This document shows, in pieces, positions 26,661-33,584 of a stretch of 64,000 nucleotides of DNA. The first letter of the stretch is position 1, and each line of letters starts with the position of its first letter. Location: positions 3,634,001 to 3,698,000 of the forward strand of contig NZ_CP133160.1 of NCBI RefSeq assembly GCF_030913365.1. The letters are read 5' to 3'. This DNA is from Stenotrophomonas sp. 24(2023) (GTDB taxonomy: Bacteria > Pseudomonadota > Gammaproteobacteria > Xanthomonadales > Xanthomonadaceae). Under the pieces are notes generated by a model. The model was not told the DNA's origin. It did not search any database and saw only the letters and a program-made list of their open reading frames with translations. A program made the translations under genes and the position numbers.

Positions 26661-27025
26661 GACTGGGCCGCCTTGCGCGTCGCTTCGCGCGCTTCCAGGT
26701 GTGCAATGCCTTTTTGCCGGAGGTGCTCGCGCTTGCCCGGATGCTGTGCCAGTTGCTCAGCGACCAGCAGCAACGCTCCAACGATTTCCGCTGGATCCCA
26801 GTCGTCGGCACCAGCCGCGATGGTCAGCCCGCCGAGAACAATTTTTCGATGGGCGTCCGCCGAACGGAACAATGCCGAACGTTCCTTGAGCCTGGCTTTC
26901 GCGGCTTCGCGTTGCTGCTTTCGCTGCTCGGCCTTCTCCGCCATCAAGAGCTTGGCTTGTTCTTTCGCCAAGCTGGTCATCATGCGGTCCAACTTCTCGC
27001 GTTGCTTCTCTACATCGGTTGCCAT
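26657..27025 (-). CDS. TraD-like conjugal transfer accessory protein (MobQ type)
   Basis: 122 aa. It is charged and helical at the N-terminus (1-60, Lys/Glu/Arg/Gln-rich), followed by a compact C-terminal domain (IVLGGLTIAAGADDWDPAEIVGALLLVAEQL). This matches the small TraD family that lies divergent from MobA/MobL relaxases on MobQ plasmids. The oriT lies between this gene and the relaxase. It is coupled by a 4-base overlap to the downstream pilin gene. Confidence 0.78.
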   Translation of the reverse strand: MATDVEKQREKLDRMMTSLAKEQAKLLMAEKAEQRKQQREAAKARLKERSALFRSADAHRKIVLGGLTIAAGADDWDPAEIVGALLLVAEQLAQHPGKREHLRQKGIAHLEAREATRKAAQS

Positions 27026-27290
27026 GCCATTGCTCGTTGCCTGTCTCTATGCATGCAACCATGCACAGGCCATCCGTCAATCCCCTTTGCATGGGCGCGG
27101 AGCGCAACGGAGCGAAGCCTCCAAACGACGGCGAGCGAAGCGAGCCGAACCGCCGGGCGGCGAAGCCGGCCGATGCTTTTGACGTTAGCTTTTCCCTGCA
27201 TTTGACAGTTCCCACGTGCATGGGAACCTGAGCGAGCGCCCCGGTTCTCGAGCGTTGCGAGGGGGGGGGGTTCCCACCCCGACAGCAAAG
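27026..27290. other. Divergent spacer between the traD-like gene and oriT
   Basis: GC-rich spacer with a ten-G run (27261-27270). It carries several short GC-rich inverted stretches (27100-27180) and presumably the traD promoter. I see no coding frame with support. Confidence 0.4.
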
Positions 27291-27325
27291 CAAGAGCGCA
27301 CTTAGAGTAATCCCTTCGGGATTAC
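27291..27325 (-). other. oriT: Origin of transfer, RSF1010/IncQ-like oriT
   Basis: On the minus strand a hairpin (GTAATCCC-gaa-GGGATTAC, 27307-27325) is followed by TCTAAGTGCGCTCTT. RSF1010 oriT has the same plan: hairpin, then TAAGTGCGCCCT with the nick at its end. By analogy the nick would be near 27294-27296 on the minus strand. It lies in the divergent region between the traD-like gene and the relaxase, the usual place in MobQ systems. Confidence 0.8.
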
Positions 27326-27418
27326 GTGCGGTCAGGGGCTATGCCCCCGACACCCCGGCGCGCTTCGCACGCCTGTCCCCCTTGCTCGCCCCCCAGGGGG
27401 CTGCGCTTGGAGACCCGA

Positions 27419-29122
27419 TTGGCGATTTACCACCTCACCGCGAAGGCGTATTCCCGCAAGGACGGCAAGTCCTCCACGGCGGGCGCTGCCTATCGGGCGG
27501 GGGGTTGCATCGAAGACGCGCGCACGGGCGAAGTCCACGATTACACCCGCCGCAGCGGCGTTGCCTTTGCCGCGCTGTGCCTACCCGGTGACGCCACCGC
27601 CGACCGTGCCGAGTTTTGGAACCGGGTGGAAGCCCACCACAAGCGCGGCGATGCCATCACTTGCCGCGAAGTGGAAGTCGCCTTGCCCGCCGAGCTCGAC
27701 GCCGATGCACGGCGCGAACTGGCCCATGCCTTCGCCAAGCATTTGTCTGACACCTACGGTGTTGCCGCAGACCTCGCTATCCACGAACCCAGCAAGGGCG
27801 GCGACGAGCGCAACCACCACGCCCACATCCTGCTCAGCGCGTGCTCGGTCAACGCGGACGGGACCTTGGGGAAGAAGGCCGAAGCCTTGGACCCCATCGC
27901 CTGCAAGAAGGCCCAACGGCCCACCATGGCCGACACCCAGCGCGAGCACTGGGCACGGATGGTCAACACCGCCTTGGCGAAAGCCGGGGCCACCGCTCGG
28001 GTGGACCACCGTCGCCTGGATGCCCAACAAGCCGACGCCGCCCAACGGGGCGACTTTGCCACCGCGGCCCGCTTGGACCGCCGAGCCACGCAGCACGAAG
28101 GCAAAGACCTGACCGCGGCCCGCCGTCGGGGCCACACGCCCAAGCGCGTGCGGAACAACGACCGGGTAAAAGCCGCTGCAGCCCGGCGCTTCGACCGCCA
28201 CACCCGCCGTTTTGAAGAACTCAAAGCAAAGGCCGCCAAGGACGGAACGTTGGTGCAGGTGGACGAGCAAGCCTTGCACGCGCGGGCGTTGCTTGAGCGG
28301 CGGAAAGAAGGCGTCCAGCGGTTGCGAATCGAAGCCGTTGCCGAGGTTCAGGCCATCGACCAGGCGGCACAGCGAAAAGCCGCCGTCCGGGCGCGTGCAA
28401 AGCGTCCCGCTTCGCACAAAGCCGGGACTTCCGTGTCCCGGCAGGCCGCACCTGCGGCCGGTCTCCAGGGCAAGGCGGCGGCAGCCGTCGAGCGGGCCTC
28501 ACGCAAAAACACTGCTTCAAGACAGGGGGAAACCATGGCAGCAGAGCAAATCGCAAAAGATCTGAACGAGATGATTGAGCAAATGCTGAAGCGCGCACGC
28601 CTGGCACTCCAGCAACAGGACGCGACGCCTCTACAGCGGGCCAGTGCCCGGACGCTGATTGAACGGCATGACGACCTTGTCCAGAAGCGGCGGGATCATG
28701 TGGTGGCCAAGGAGGGAAGGAAATTGGCCGGGCTGGACCGGCGACGTGCGGAGGCCGACGCCAATGTCAGGCCCCAGCCCGATGATTTACGTAACCGCGT
28801 GCTGCGGGCCATCGGCAGGCCTACAACCCAGAGCTTGGCCGCACAGATGGCGCAGGAGGAAAAGCAGAAAGCCCAAGCAGCGGAGAAACAGGCACGCCAG
28901 AGGCGGGACAAGACTAGAGAAGCCCGGAACAAAGCGGTGGTGGCCTTCGATGTGGTGCAGGTGGAATTCCTCACACAGTTCCCCGAACTGCTGTCGTCGC
29001 ACAAGCCAGCTTTCTCATCTGAGCCCAAGCGCGAGAGTTTCCCAACGTTGCCTGCGGCGGGGCAAGGCTTGCCGGAGGCAAGCCCCGTCAGTCCGCACCG
29101 TCGCCCGTCGCCGCGACCTTGA
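27419..29122 (+). CDS. mobA: MobA/MobL-family relaxase (MobQ)
   Basis: 567 aa from TTG 27419, chosen because the family starts MAIYHLTAKAYSR and GGAG lies 6 bases upstream; the frame remains open to 27326. The N-terminal about 200 residues are the relaxase: the catalytic Tyr region (AIYHLTAKAYSRKDGKSSTAG) and the metal-binding HHxH motif in ERNHHAHILLSA. The rest (about 200-567) is Ala/Arg/Lys-rich helical sequence typical of MobL tails; there is no primase domain. It nicks oriT and pilots the strand into a helper's channel. Its end overlaps the convergent Xre gene by 35 bases. Confidence 0.9.
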   Translation: MAIYHLTAKAYSRKDGKSSTAGAAYRAGGCIEDARTGEVHDYTRRSGVAFAALCLPGDATADRAEFWNRVEAHHKRGDAITCREVEVALPAELDADARRELAHAFAKHLSDTYGVAADLAIHEPSKGGDERNHHAHILLSACSVNADGTLGKKAEALDPIACKKAQRPTMADTQREHWARMVNTALAKAGATARVDHRRLDAQQADAAQRGDFATAARLDRRATQHEGKDLTAARRRGHTPKRVRNNDRVKAAAARRFDRHTRRFEELKAKAAKDGTLVQVDEQALHARALLERRKEGVQRLRIEAVAEVQAIDQAAQRKAAVRARAKRPASHKAGTSVSRQAAPAAGLQGKAAAAVERASRKNTASRQGETMAAEQIAKDLNEMIEQMLKRARLALQQQDATPLQRASARTLIERHDDLVQKRRDHVVAKEGRKLAGLDRRRAEADANVRPQPDDLRNRVLRAIGRPTTQSLAAQMAQEEKQKAQAAEKQARQRRDKTREARNKAVVAFDVVQVEFLTQFPELLSSHKPAFSSEPKRESFPTLPAAGQGLPEASPVSPHRRPSPRP

Positions 29123-29477
29123 GCAGCGCCGCAACCGCTCTTGCGCGCTGTTCCGGAGAGAGCTGGGCAAGCGCCAGGACCGCGTCTGCCGTAGCGGCGT
29201 CCTCGGCTACCAAGTAGGCCACGGGCACACCCAGCACCTCAGCCAGCTTACCCAGCCCGTCCAGATCGATGCCCCTGGCTTGGCTCTCGTAACGGTTCAC
29301 CCGATTGGCTGCCACGTGCTTTTCAAGCCCCATGAGCAGCCCCAGCGCCCTTTGACTGGGAACGCCACGCAGCGTCCGTGCCTGTTTCAAGCGGGCCGCG
29401 AAGAGGCTGCGGGGCGATGGTGGAGCCTTGGACACATGAACAGCCGAAGAAGGCGACGACCCAAAGCATGACGGCAA
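29088..29477 (-). CDS. Xre-family transcriptional regulator
   Basis: 129 aa. HTH of the Cro/C1 type at about 25-85 (FAARLKQARTLRGVPSQRALG, then a recognition helix followed by NRYESQARGIDLDGL). The C-terminal about 35 residues are Ala-rich. A perfect palindrome 11 bases upstream of the start is a likely autoregulatory operator. It is divergent from a lipoprotein gene and probably controls that pair. Confidence 0.85.
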   Translation of the reverse strand: MPSCFGSSPSSAVHVSKAPPSPRSLFAARLKQARTLRGVPSQRALGLLMGLEKHVAANRVNRYESQARGIDLDGLGKLAEVLGVPVAYLVAEDAATADAVLALAQLSPEQRARAVAALLKVAATGDGAD

Positions 29478-29488
29478 GGCTCCCTTTG

Positions 29489-29513
29489 AGGTAGTTTCTA
29501 CCTGAAAGGTAGC
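29489..29513. promoter_or_regulatory. Xre operator candidate
   Basis: AGGTAG-TTT-CTACCT is a perfect palindrome (29489-29503), and a third half-site AGGTAG follows at 29507. It sits between divergent genes, directly before the Xre start. Confidence 0.6.
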
Positions 29514-29540
29514 ACTTCCGCTGCCGACCTTGGGGGAACC

Positions 29541-29864
29541 ATGAAATTCATCCGTGTTGCGTTGGCCTTCACCATCATCGCCTTCGGGCTTTCCGCCTGT
29601 GGCAGCAGTCAGCCATCCACTAAGGAAGCCCAGGCTGCCATCGGGACCGAGTTCGCCCAGGTCTCCGGTGGATCCATGACCGTTGTTGGCTACCGGGACT
29701 TCAAGCTTTCAGGGTGTCGGGATGCAGCTCCTGCGGATGGGGTCATTTGTGACCTTGGGGGCGAGGTGGTCCTCAATGTCTCGGGCACTGAGCTGGTGCG
29801 GCCCATCGTGGAGCCCGTTCGTTTCAGCAAGTCCAATGGCGCTTGGACCGCTCACAAGCCCTGA
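29541..29864 (+). CDS. Small lipoprotein on the mobile element
   Basis: 107 aa. The lipobox LSAC (Cys 20) ends the signal peptide. The mature part has a Cys pair (about 59 and 70) and a beta-rich character. GGGGGAA precedes the start. It is 3 bases from the next gene, so the two form a unit divergent from the Xre regulator. No family recognised. Confidence 0.7.
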   Translation: MKFIRVALAFTIIAFGLSACGSSQPSTKEAQAAIGTEFAQVSGGSMTVVGYRDFKLSGCRDAAPADGVICDLGGEVVLNVSGTELVRPIVEPVRFSKSNGAWTAHKP

Positions 29865-29867
29865 CCC

Positions 29868-30332
29868 ATGAACTCTTACGCGAACGTGGGCTGCGCCTCT
29901 GTCCTTTTGGGAGGCGCTGGGCTGGTTCTCGCCAGCGGCGGCTTGGAGATGCTTCAAAATGGCAGCCCATTCGGCTGGCTCGCTGTCTTAGCCGGCCTTG
30001 GGCTGTGGCTGCTGTTGGCTTTTCTCTTCTGGATAACCCATCGAGCCAACCGACGGCGAGCATGGATCAGCCGCCAGCCATTCCCTCACTACGCAGAGCA
30101 CAGTCTTCCGCGTGGAGGCTTCTGGCGCGCTTTTCTCTGGACTTGGGCCGGGGTCGTCGTCGCCCATACGATGGCATGCCTGATCGGCAGCGCGGCAGAT
30201 CTACTGCCCCACTCTGAGCAAGTGCGGGCAGTTTTGGCCATTTTATCACTTGGGGCGGCACCTGCTTACATCTTACTGCCCCCGCTAGTGGCTCTAGTCT
30301 ATAGCGCCATCAAATCAACCGCCTTGGAGTAA
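29868..30332 (+). CDS. Membrane protein on the mobile element, unknown
   Basis: 154 aa with four likely membrane spans (about 8-27, 34-56, 85-106 and 119-145) and a basic stretch after the second (THRANRRRAW). It is coupled to the lipoprotein gene. Possibly an envelope or exclusion-type function, as is common next to mobilization genes, but that is speculation. Confidence 0.65.
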   Translation: MNSYANVGCASVLLGGAGLVLASGGLEMLQNGSPFGWLAVLAGLGLWLLLAFLFWITHRANRRRAWISRQPFPHYAEHSLPRGGFWRAFLWTWAGVVVAHTMACLIGSAADLLPHSEQVRAVLAILSLGAAPAYILLPPLVALVYSAIKSTALE

Positions 30333-30348
30333 TTCCAAAAAACTAAAT

Positions 30349-31092
30349 TTACACTCTCAATATTTGTATCGTAGCATTTGTCGCTATTTTTGAGACTGCA
30401 GAAAGCAGATTGGTGCGTGGCTCACCATAGATGGCATCGAAGGGATCGAGACGAGCCTTTACCGCCTTAGCCCATAGCTCACATTCATAGAATGCCCTTG
30501 CTAATATCCAGATTAAACGAACCTTAAAGATCTGCCCGAGCGGCAAACTCTCCATCCTCTCGATAAGCAAGTCATCAGGCGGAAGTAGGACTGTTTCGAT
30601 TCTTTTCTGCCTGCGCTTCACCACACGATCTATTTTTGCCTCAAGATCATCCAGGTCCCAACTGTGCGAGATCTCATTTCTTAGTTTTCGAAGCACATTG
30701 AGCTCTGTCGCCAGGTCTGCCGAAAGCCAGTTAAAAGCATGGGAAATTTGTATGCGCTGTGAAAGCCGGGATAGCGAACCATAACCCGTAAGCAAATCAG
30801 AGCGGCCGCCCGGGACATCTGCGGGAATTTCCCGCCGGAACATTCTTGCCAATTCGTCATCAACGTAAGCACAGACCACAACCGGAGCGGCCCTGACTTC
30901 AATTGAAAGCAGATGATCTAAAACCTTCTCGAGGCCAGAGGTATCTGTAGCCGCGCGATCCACATGGCCAACGAACCTCTTGAGCCTTTCACGTTCAAAG
31001 GCAAGCGTGTAGTTGCGGTAAACCTGCAAGCCATTCTTCTCGTAATCACTAATTCCAAGGCAAGAGATATCTTCATCCCAATTCATGGTCAT
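30349..31092 (-). CDS. MltR/HEPN-like protein, third gene of the cargo operon
   Basis: 247 aa. It has helical blocks like the MltR family (VVVCAYVDDELARMFRREI, then LSRLSQRIQISHAFNWLS) leading to LRKLRNEISHSW, which contains RNxxxH (Arg138 to His143). RNxxxH is the catalytic motif of HEPN ribonucleases and is shared by MltR-like families. Lower GC than the rest of the element. It lies 18 bases after the membrane-protein gene on the same strand, so it is likely co-transcribed. MltR was named as a mannitol repressor, but there are no mannitol genes here. Confidence 0.65.
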   Translation of the reverse strand: MTMNWDEDISCLGISDYEKNGLQVYRNYTLAFERERLKRFVGHVDRAATDTSGLEKVLDHLLSIEVRAAPVVVCAYVDDELARMFRREIPADVPGGRSDLLTGYGSLSRLSQRIQISHAFNWLSADLATELNVLRKLRNEISHSWDLDDLEAKIDRVVKRRQKRIETVLLPPDDLLIERMESLPLGQIFKVRLIWILARAFYECELWAKAVKARLDPFDAIYGEPRTNLLSAVSKIATNATIQILRV

Positions 31093-31110
31093 TCAGCTCC
31101 GCGAAAAAAC

Positions 31111-31557
31111 CTACTTGGCGGCGTCCAATGCCTCGAGTATGACCCAAAATCGTCGCCCAGACTGAAACGTCCTAAGTATTGCAAAGACCTCGCAAACCAG
31201 AGCGATCCCGACCACAAGAGCCAAAGCGCGACCCTCCAAAAATATAGAGAGAAGCGATACGGATAGTGCTAAAAAGTGGAAACCACATGTCTGTAGCGCC
31301 CCCCTTACCAGCACTCCATAGTGACCCGTTAGACGCATGTTTGCCACTAACTTCCGATCGGGAAGGCTCACCATCATTGCAATTGCTGTCAGAAGAAAAC
31401 CAAATAGCACGCCACTCACTGTGGCCAGCGTGTTGGCAAGACTATAAAGACGGGCGGCGTCATACTTGGCAAACAAGTAAAACGCAGCCCCGCAACCTAA
31501 TGATACTAATGCCTCACCGGCGAAGCGAAGCACCCTCTTCTCCAAATATTTCATCAA
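31111..31557 (-). CDS. Four-helix membrane protein, second gene of the cargo operon
   Basis: 148 aa. Hydrophobic spans at about 13-30, 42-64, 88-108 and 110-128, with a charged cytoplasmic-looking end. The start overlaps the upstream gene by 44 bases; an internal ATG 3 bases later is also possible. No family recognised. Its size and placement resemble membrane effectors of abortive-infection systems, which is inference. Confidence 0.65.
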   Translation of the reverse strand: MMKYLEKRVLRFAGEALVSLGCGAAFYLFAKYDAARLYSLANTLATVSGVLFGFLLTAIAMMVSLPDRKLVANMRLTGHYGVLVRGALQTCGFHFLALSVSLLSIFLEGRALALVVGIALVCEVFAILRTFQSGRRFWVILEALDAAK

Positions 31558-32401
31558 CCGAACCTCTTATGTCCGCCCAAGCATCAGCAAGTGCTTGGAG
31601 CATGGTTTCGGTGGGAGCATAGCGGCCATCGTGTTCGACCGTGATGTGTGAAAGAAGTCTGTCCGCGATGAGATCAATGGGATAATCAACTCCATCCTCA
31701 AGGACTTCAACCCTTGCTGATGTTGCAAGACCGTCACCGACCAGTTCGCGAATGGCTCGCTTCCATCGACCCGCAAGCTCAGTCTGGTTAGTCGGTGCCA
31801 AGCGGCCATCGACGCTCGACTGCAACGTCAGGCTATCGCCACCGCCCTTCGCGAGAAGATCAATGATCTCGCGACTAAAATCATCATTCGGATACCATTC
31901 TGGATTTGTCGGTCTAGCTACCCGCATATGCACTTTGCGCAGCTCGACGCCCCCCCTCATTAGCCTACGCATTGCATTGGGCTGAACGATTGGATCCGCG
32001 ACGACGCGAGCGCCTACAAGCTCACTCAAGAACTGAGTGAACTGGTTCGGCGTATTCGCATGGCCATTTACGTGCCAGAGCAGAATATCGTGGGGCGCAC
32101 ATACCAAGAAGAAATTCTTCTCAATTAGTCCCTTGTCTTCAGCAATTGCCAGCTCTTCACCTTCTTCGCCAGGGGCACCAACCAACGGCAGATCCCCTTC
32201 GCGAAATTTTCGAAACTGACCGAACCAGCCGGTGGGCCTCCTATTCCTCCTAAGTCGCCATAGGTCTCGGGTGAATGCTCCTACCTGCGCAGAATTGTCA
32301 TCTTCACTTTCGCTAAGCAATCGCATGACGTCGCCAGCTGAAGCCACTTCACCAGTTGCGGTAACATTGAGCTTGAATGCATCAAATCGGTAGGTAGGCA
32401 T
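31514..32401 (-). CDS. Uncharacterised protein (DUF6731-like), first gene of the cargo operon
   Basis: 295 aa, soluble, no signal peptide. It starts MPTYRFDAFKLNV and contains FFLVCAPHDILLWHVNGHANTP and several charged blocks; it recalls DUF6731-type proteins from genomic islands, a comparison from memory. AGGGGG and AGG precede ATG 32401. It heads a tight three-gene operon with a membrane protein and an RNxxxH protein. GC content is clearly below that of the flanking genes. Function unknown. Confidence 0.6.
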   Translation of the reverse strand: MPTYRFDAFKLNVTATGEVASAGDVMRLLSESEDDNSAQVGAFTRDLWRLRRNRRPTGWFGQFRKFREGDLPLVGAPGEEGEELAIAEDKGLIEKNFFLVCAPHDILLWHVNGHANTPNQFTQFLSELVGARVVADPIVQPNAMRRLMRGGVELRKVHMRVARPTNPEWYPNDDFSREIIDLLAKGGGDSLTLQSSVDGRLAPTNQTELAGRWKRAIRELVGDGLATSARVEVLEDGVDYPIDLIADRLLSHITVEHDGRYAPTETMLQALADAWADIRGSVDEIFGEEGASLRR

Positions 32402-32507
32402 CCTAATTTCCCCCTGTGAAAAATTATGGGGGATGCTCGTCTCACGGACTGATACTCCTCCCCCTTGGCCGATTATGCACTACCTATTCACAGCCCGCTC
32501 CCTCCTA

Positions 32508-32535
32508 TTGACAGATTGCAGGGGCGGACTACGCT
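32508..32535 (+). promoter_or_regulatory. Candidate promoter for the structured non-coding region
   Basis: TTGACA (32508-32513) and TACGCT (32530-32535) are 16 bases apart and read into a region without genes. Confidence 0.45.
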
Positions 32536-32539
32536 GAGT

Positions 32540-33302
32540 TTGTGGCCCCCGGGCGTCCAGACCCGGAGGCGAGCAAGGTAGTTGCAGCTACGACATGCCC
32601 AGGCACTGGCCCCTCGAGGCCACTCTAGCAAGCCTCGGATGGACCGCAAGCCCCTTCCTTTCTCGCCTCCTCGTCAGCCGCTCCCAAGGCCATTGGTAGC
32701 CGTATCACGGTGCCCGGATGAAACAAGCCGGGTCATGCACAAGGAACGGGAGCCTCATTGTGGGGCTTGGGTTGACCGCCACCGGAGCGCATGAGCTTTG
32801 AAGCAAGGGGACAGGGCGCTGTATGGCCTGCAACTTGCGCCAACCCAGGTGGATCATCTGTCGAGGGGTAACCGGGAGTGCTCAATCTGGCCCGGGAGCG
32901 TATCCCCTTCTCTGTCCGTCCACCAACGGGTTTGTGGTCAATGGAATGCAGCTAGGAGTTATTCCCAGGAAGAACGCGCCTGGGGGCGGGGTAGCCCACT
33001 GGAGAGACGCCAGGCGAGAGCTTGGTGACAGGACCCAGAGCCGGGGCAGTCAGACTGCCTGAACCTGTCGAAGCGGTGTCGTCTGATTATCACCGCGCCC
33101 TGAGTGCTGGGGGCCTCCGTAGGAGGCCAACTCACGGGGCCAAAGTCATCCCCGGGCGCCTTTCGGTGTCGGGTCCTAGGGGAGACTTTGCCCTTCGGCT
33201 GGAGGGGCCCCGGAGGGGACCCGACAGCTGAAGGGCAAAGCAGGGGGGGCTTTAGCAAAGCTCTTAGGGGTTAAGGGAAAGCTTTTGCAAGCTTTTCCCC
33301 TT
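32540..33302 (+). ncRNA. Large structured non-coding region, probable RNA of unknown class
   Basis: About 760 bases with no credible gene but many local stems. Examples: 32977-32983 with 33010-33016; 33045-33050 with 33054-33059; 33073-33078 with 33091-33096; 33112-33118 with 33122-33128, extended by 33101-33105 with 33130-33134. Two long helices are interleaved near the end: 33168-33176 with 33217-33225 (9 bp) and 33186-33200 with 33226-33240 (15 bp, one G-U), the order of an H-type pseudoknot or of two exclusive hairpins. An imperfect hairpin (33273-33302) follows. A promoter-like site sits at 32508. The strand is inferred from that site. No known family recognised. Confidence 0.45.
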
Positions 33303-33332
33303 CCCGAAAAGCAGATCCGACGCGCGGCCGCT

Positions 33333-33575
33333 TTAGAAAACTACGTCTGTATCGTTCAGATCACGGTCTGAACGCTGATACAGCGGAACCTTGACCTTCA
33401 GCTCAAACCGATAGGTGTCGAATCCGATGGCATCGGGACCGTCCACCTTGACTGTTTCAAAGGCTCTGACATCAACCTCAGGAGCAAACTTCGTAAAGCG
33501 GGAAAGGGCTTCTGCAATGACGGCTTCGATCTCATTGATGGATGCAGCTTTCAATGATTTTGTGGGTTCTTCCAT
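33333..33575 (-). CDS. Small protein downstream of the integrase
   Basis: 80 aa with an acidic N-terminal half and a C-terminal part of alternating strands (YRFELKVKVPLYQRSD). It starts 9 bases after the integrase stop and is likely co-transcribed with it. It could be a directionality factor or an unrelated accessory; no HTH is evident, so the role is open. Confidence 0.6.
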   Translation of the reverse strand: MEEPTKSLKAASINEIEAVIAEALSRFTKFAPEVDVRAFETVKVDGPDAIGFDTYRFELKVKVPLYQRSDRDLNDTDVVF

Positions 33576-33584
33576 GTGCTTACC

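Noticed and set aside
27026..27418. Possible CRISPR or iteron array in the GC-rich spacer
   Set aside because: There are short similar GC-rich words but no regular direct repeats with unique spacers.
30349..31092. Mannitol operon repressor
   Set aside because: MltR similarity is only to the general fold and RNxxxH region, and no mannitol genes are present.
32582..33231. Short plus-strand frames in the structured region
   Set aside because: Random composition, no ribosome sites, and they overlap the helices; better explained as non-coding.
33168..33240. HDV-like self-cleaving ribozyme
   Set aside because: The interleaved helix order is similar, but helix lengths (9 and 15 bp) and the missing P3/P4 hairpins do not fit the HDV core.
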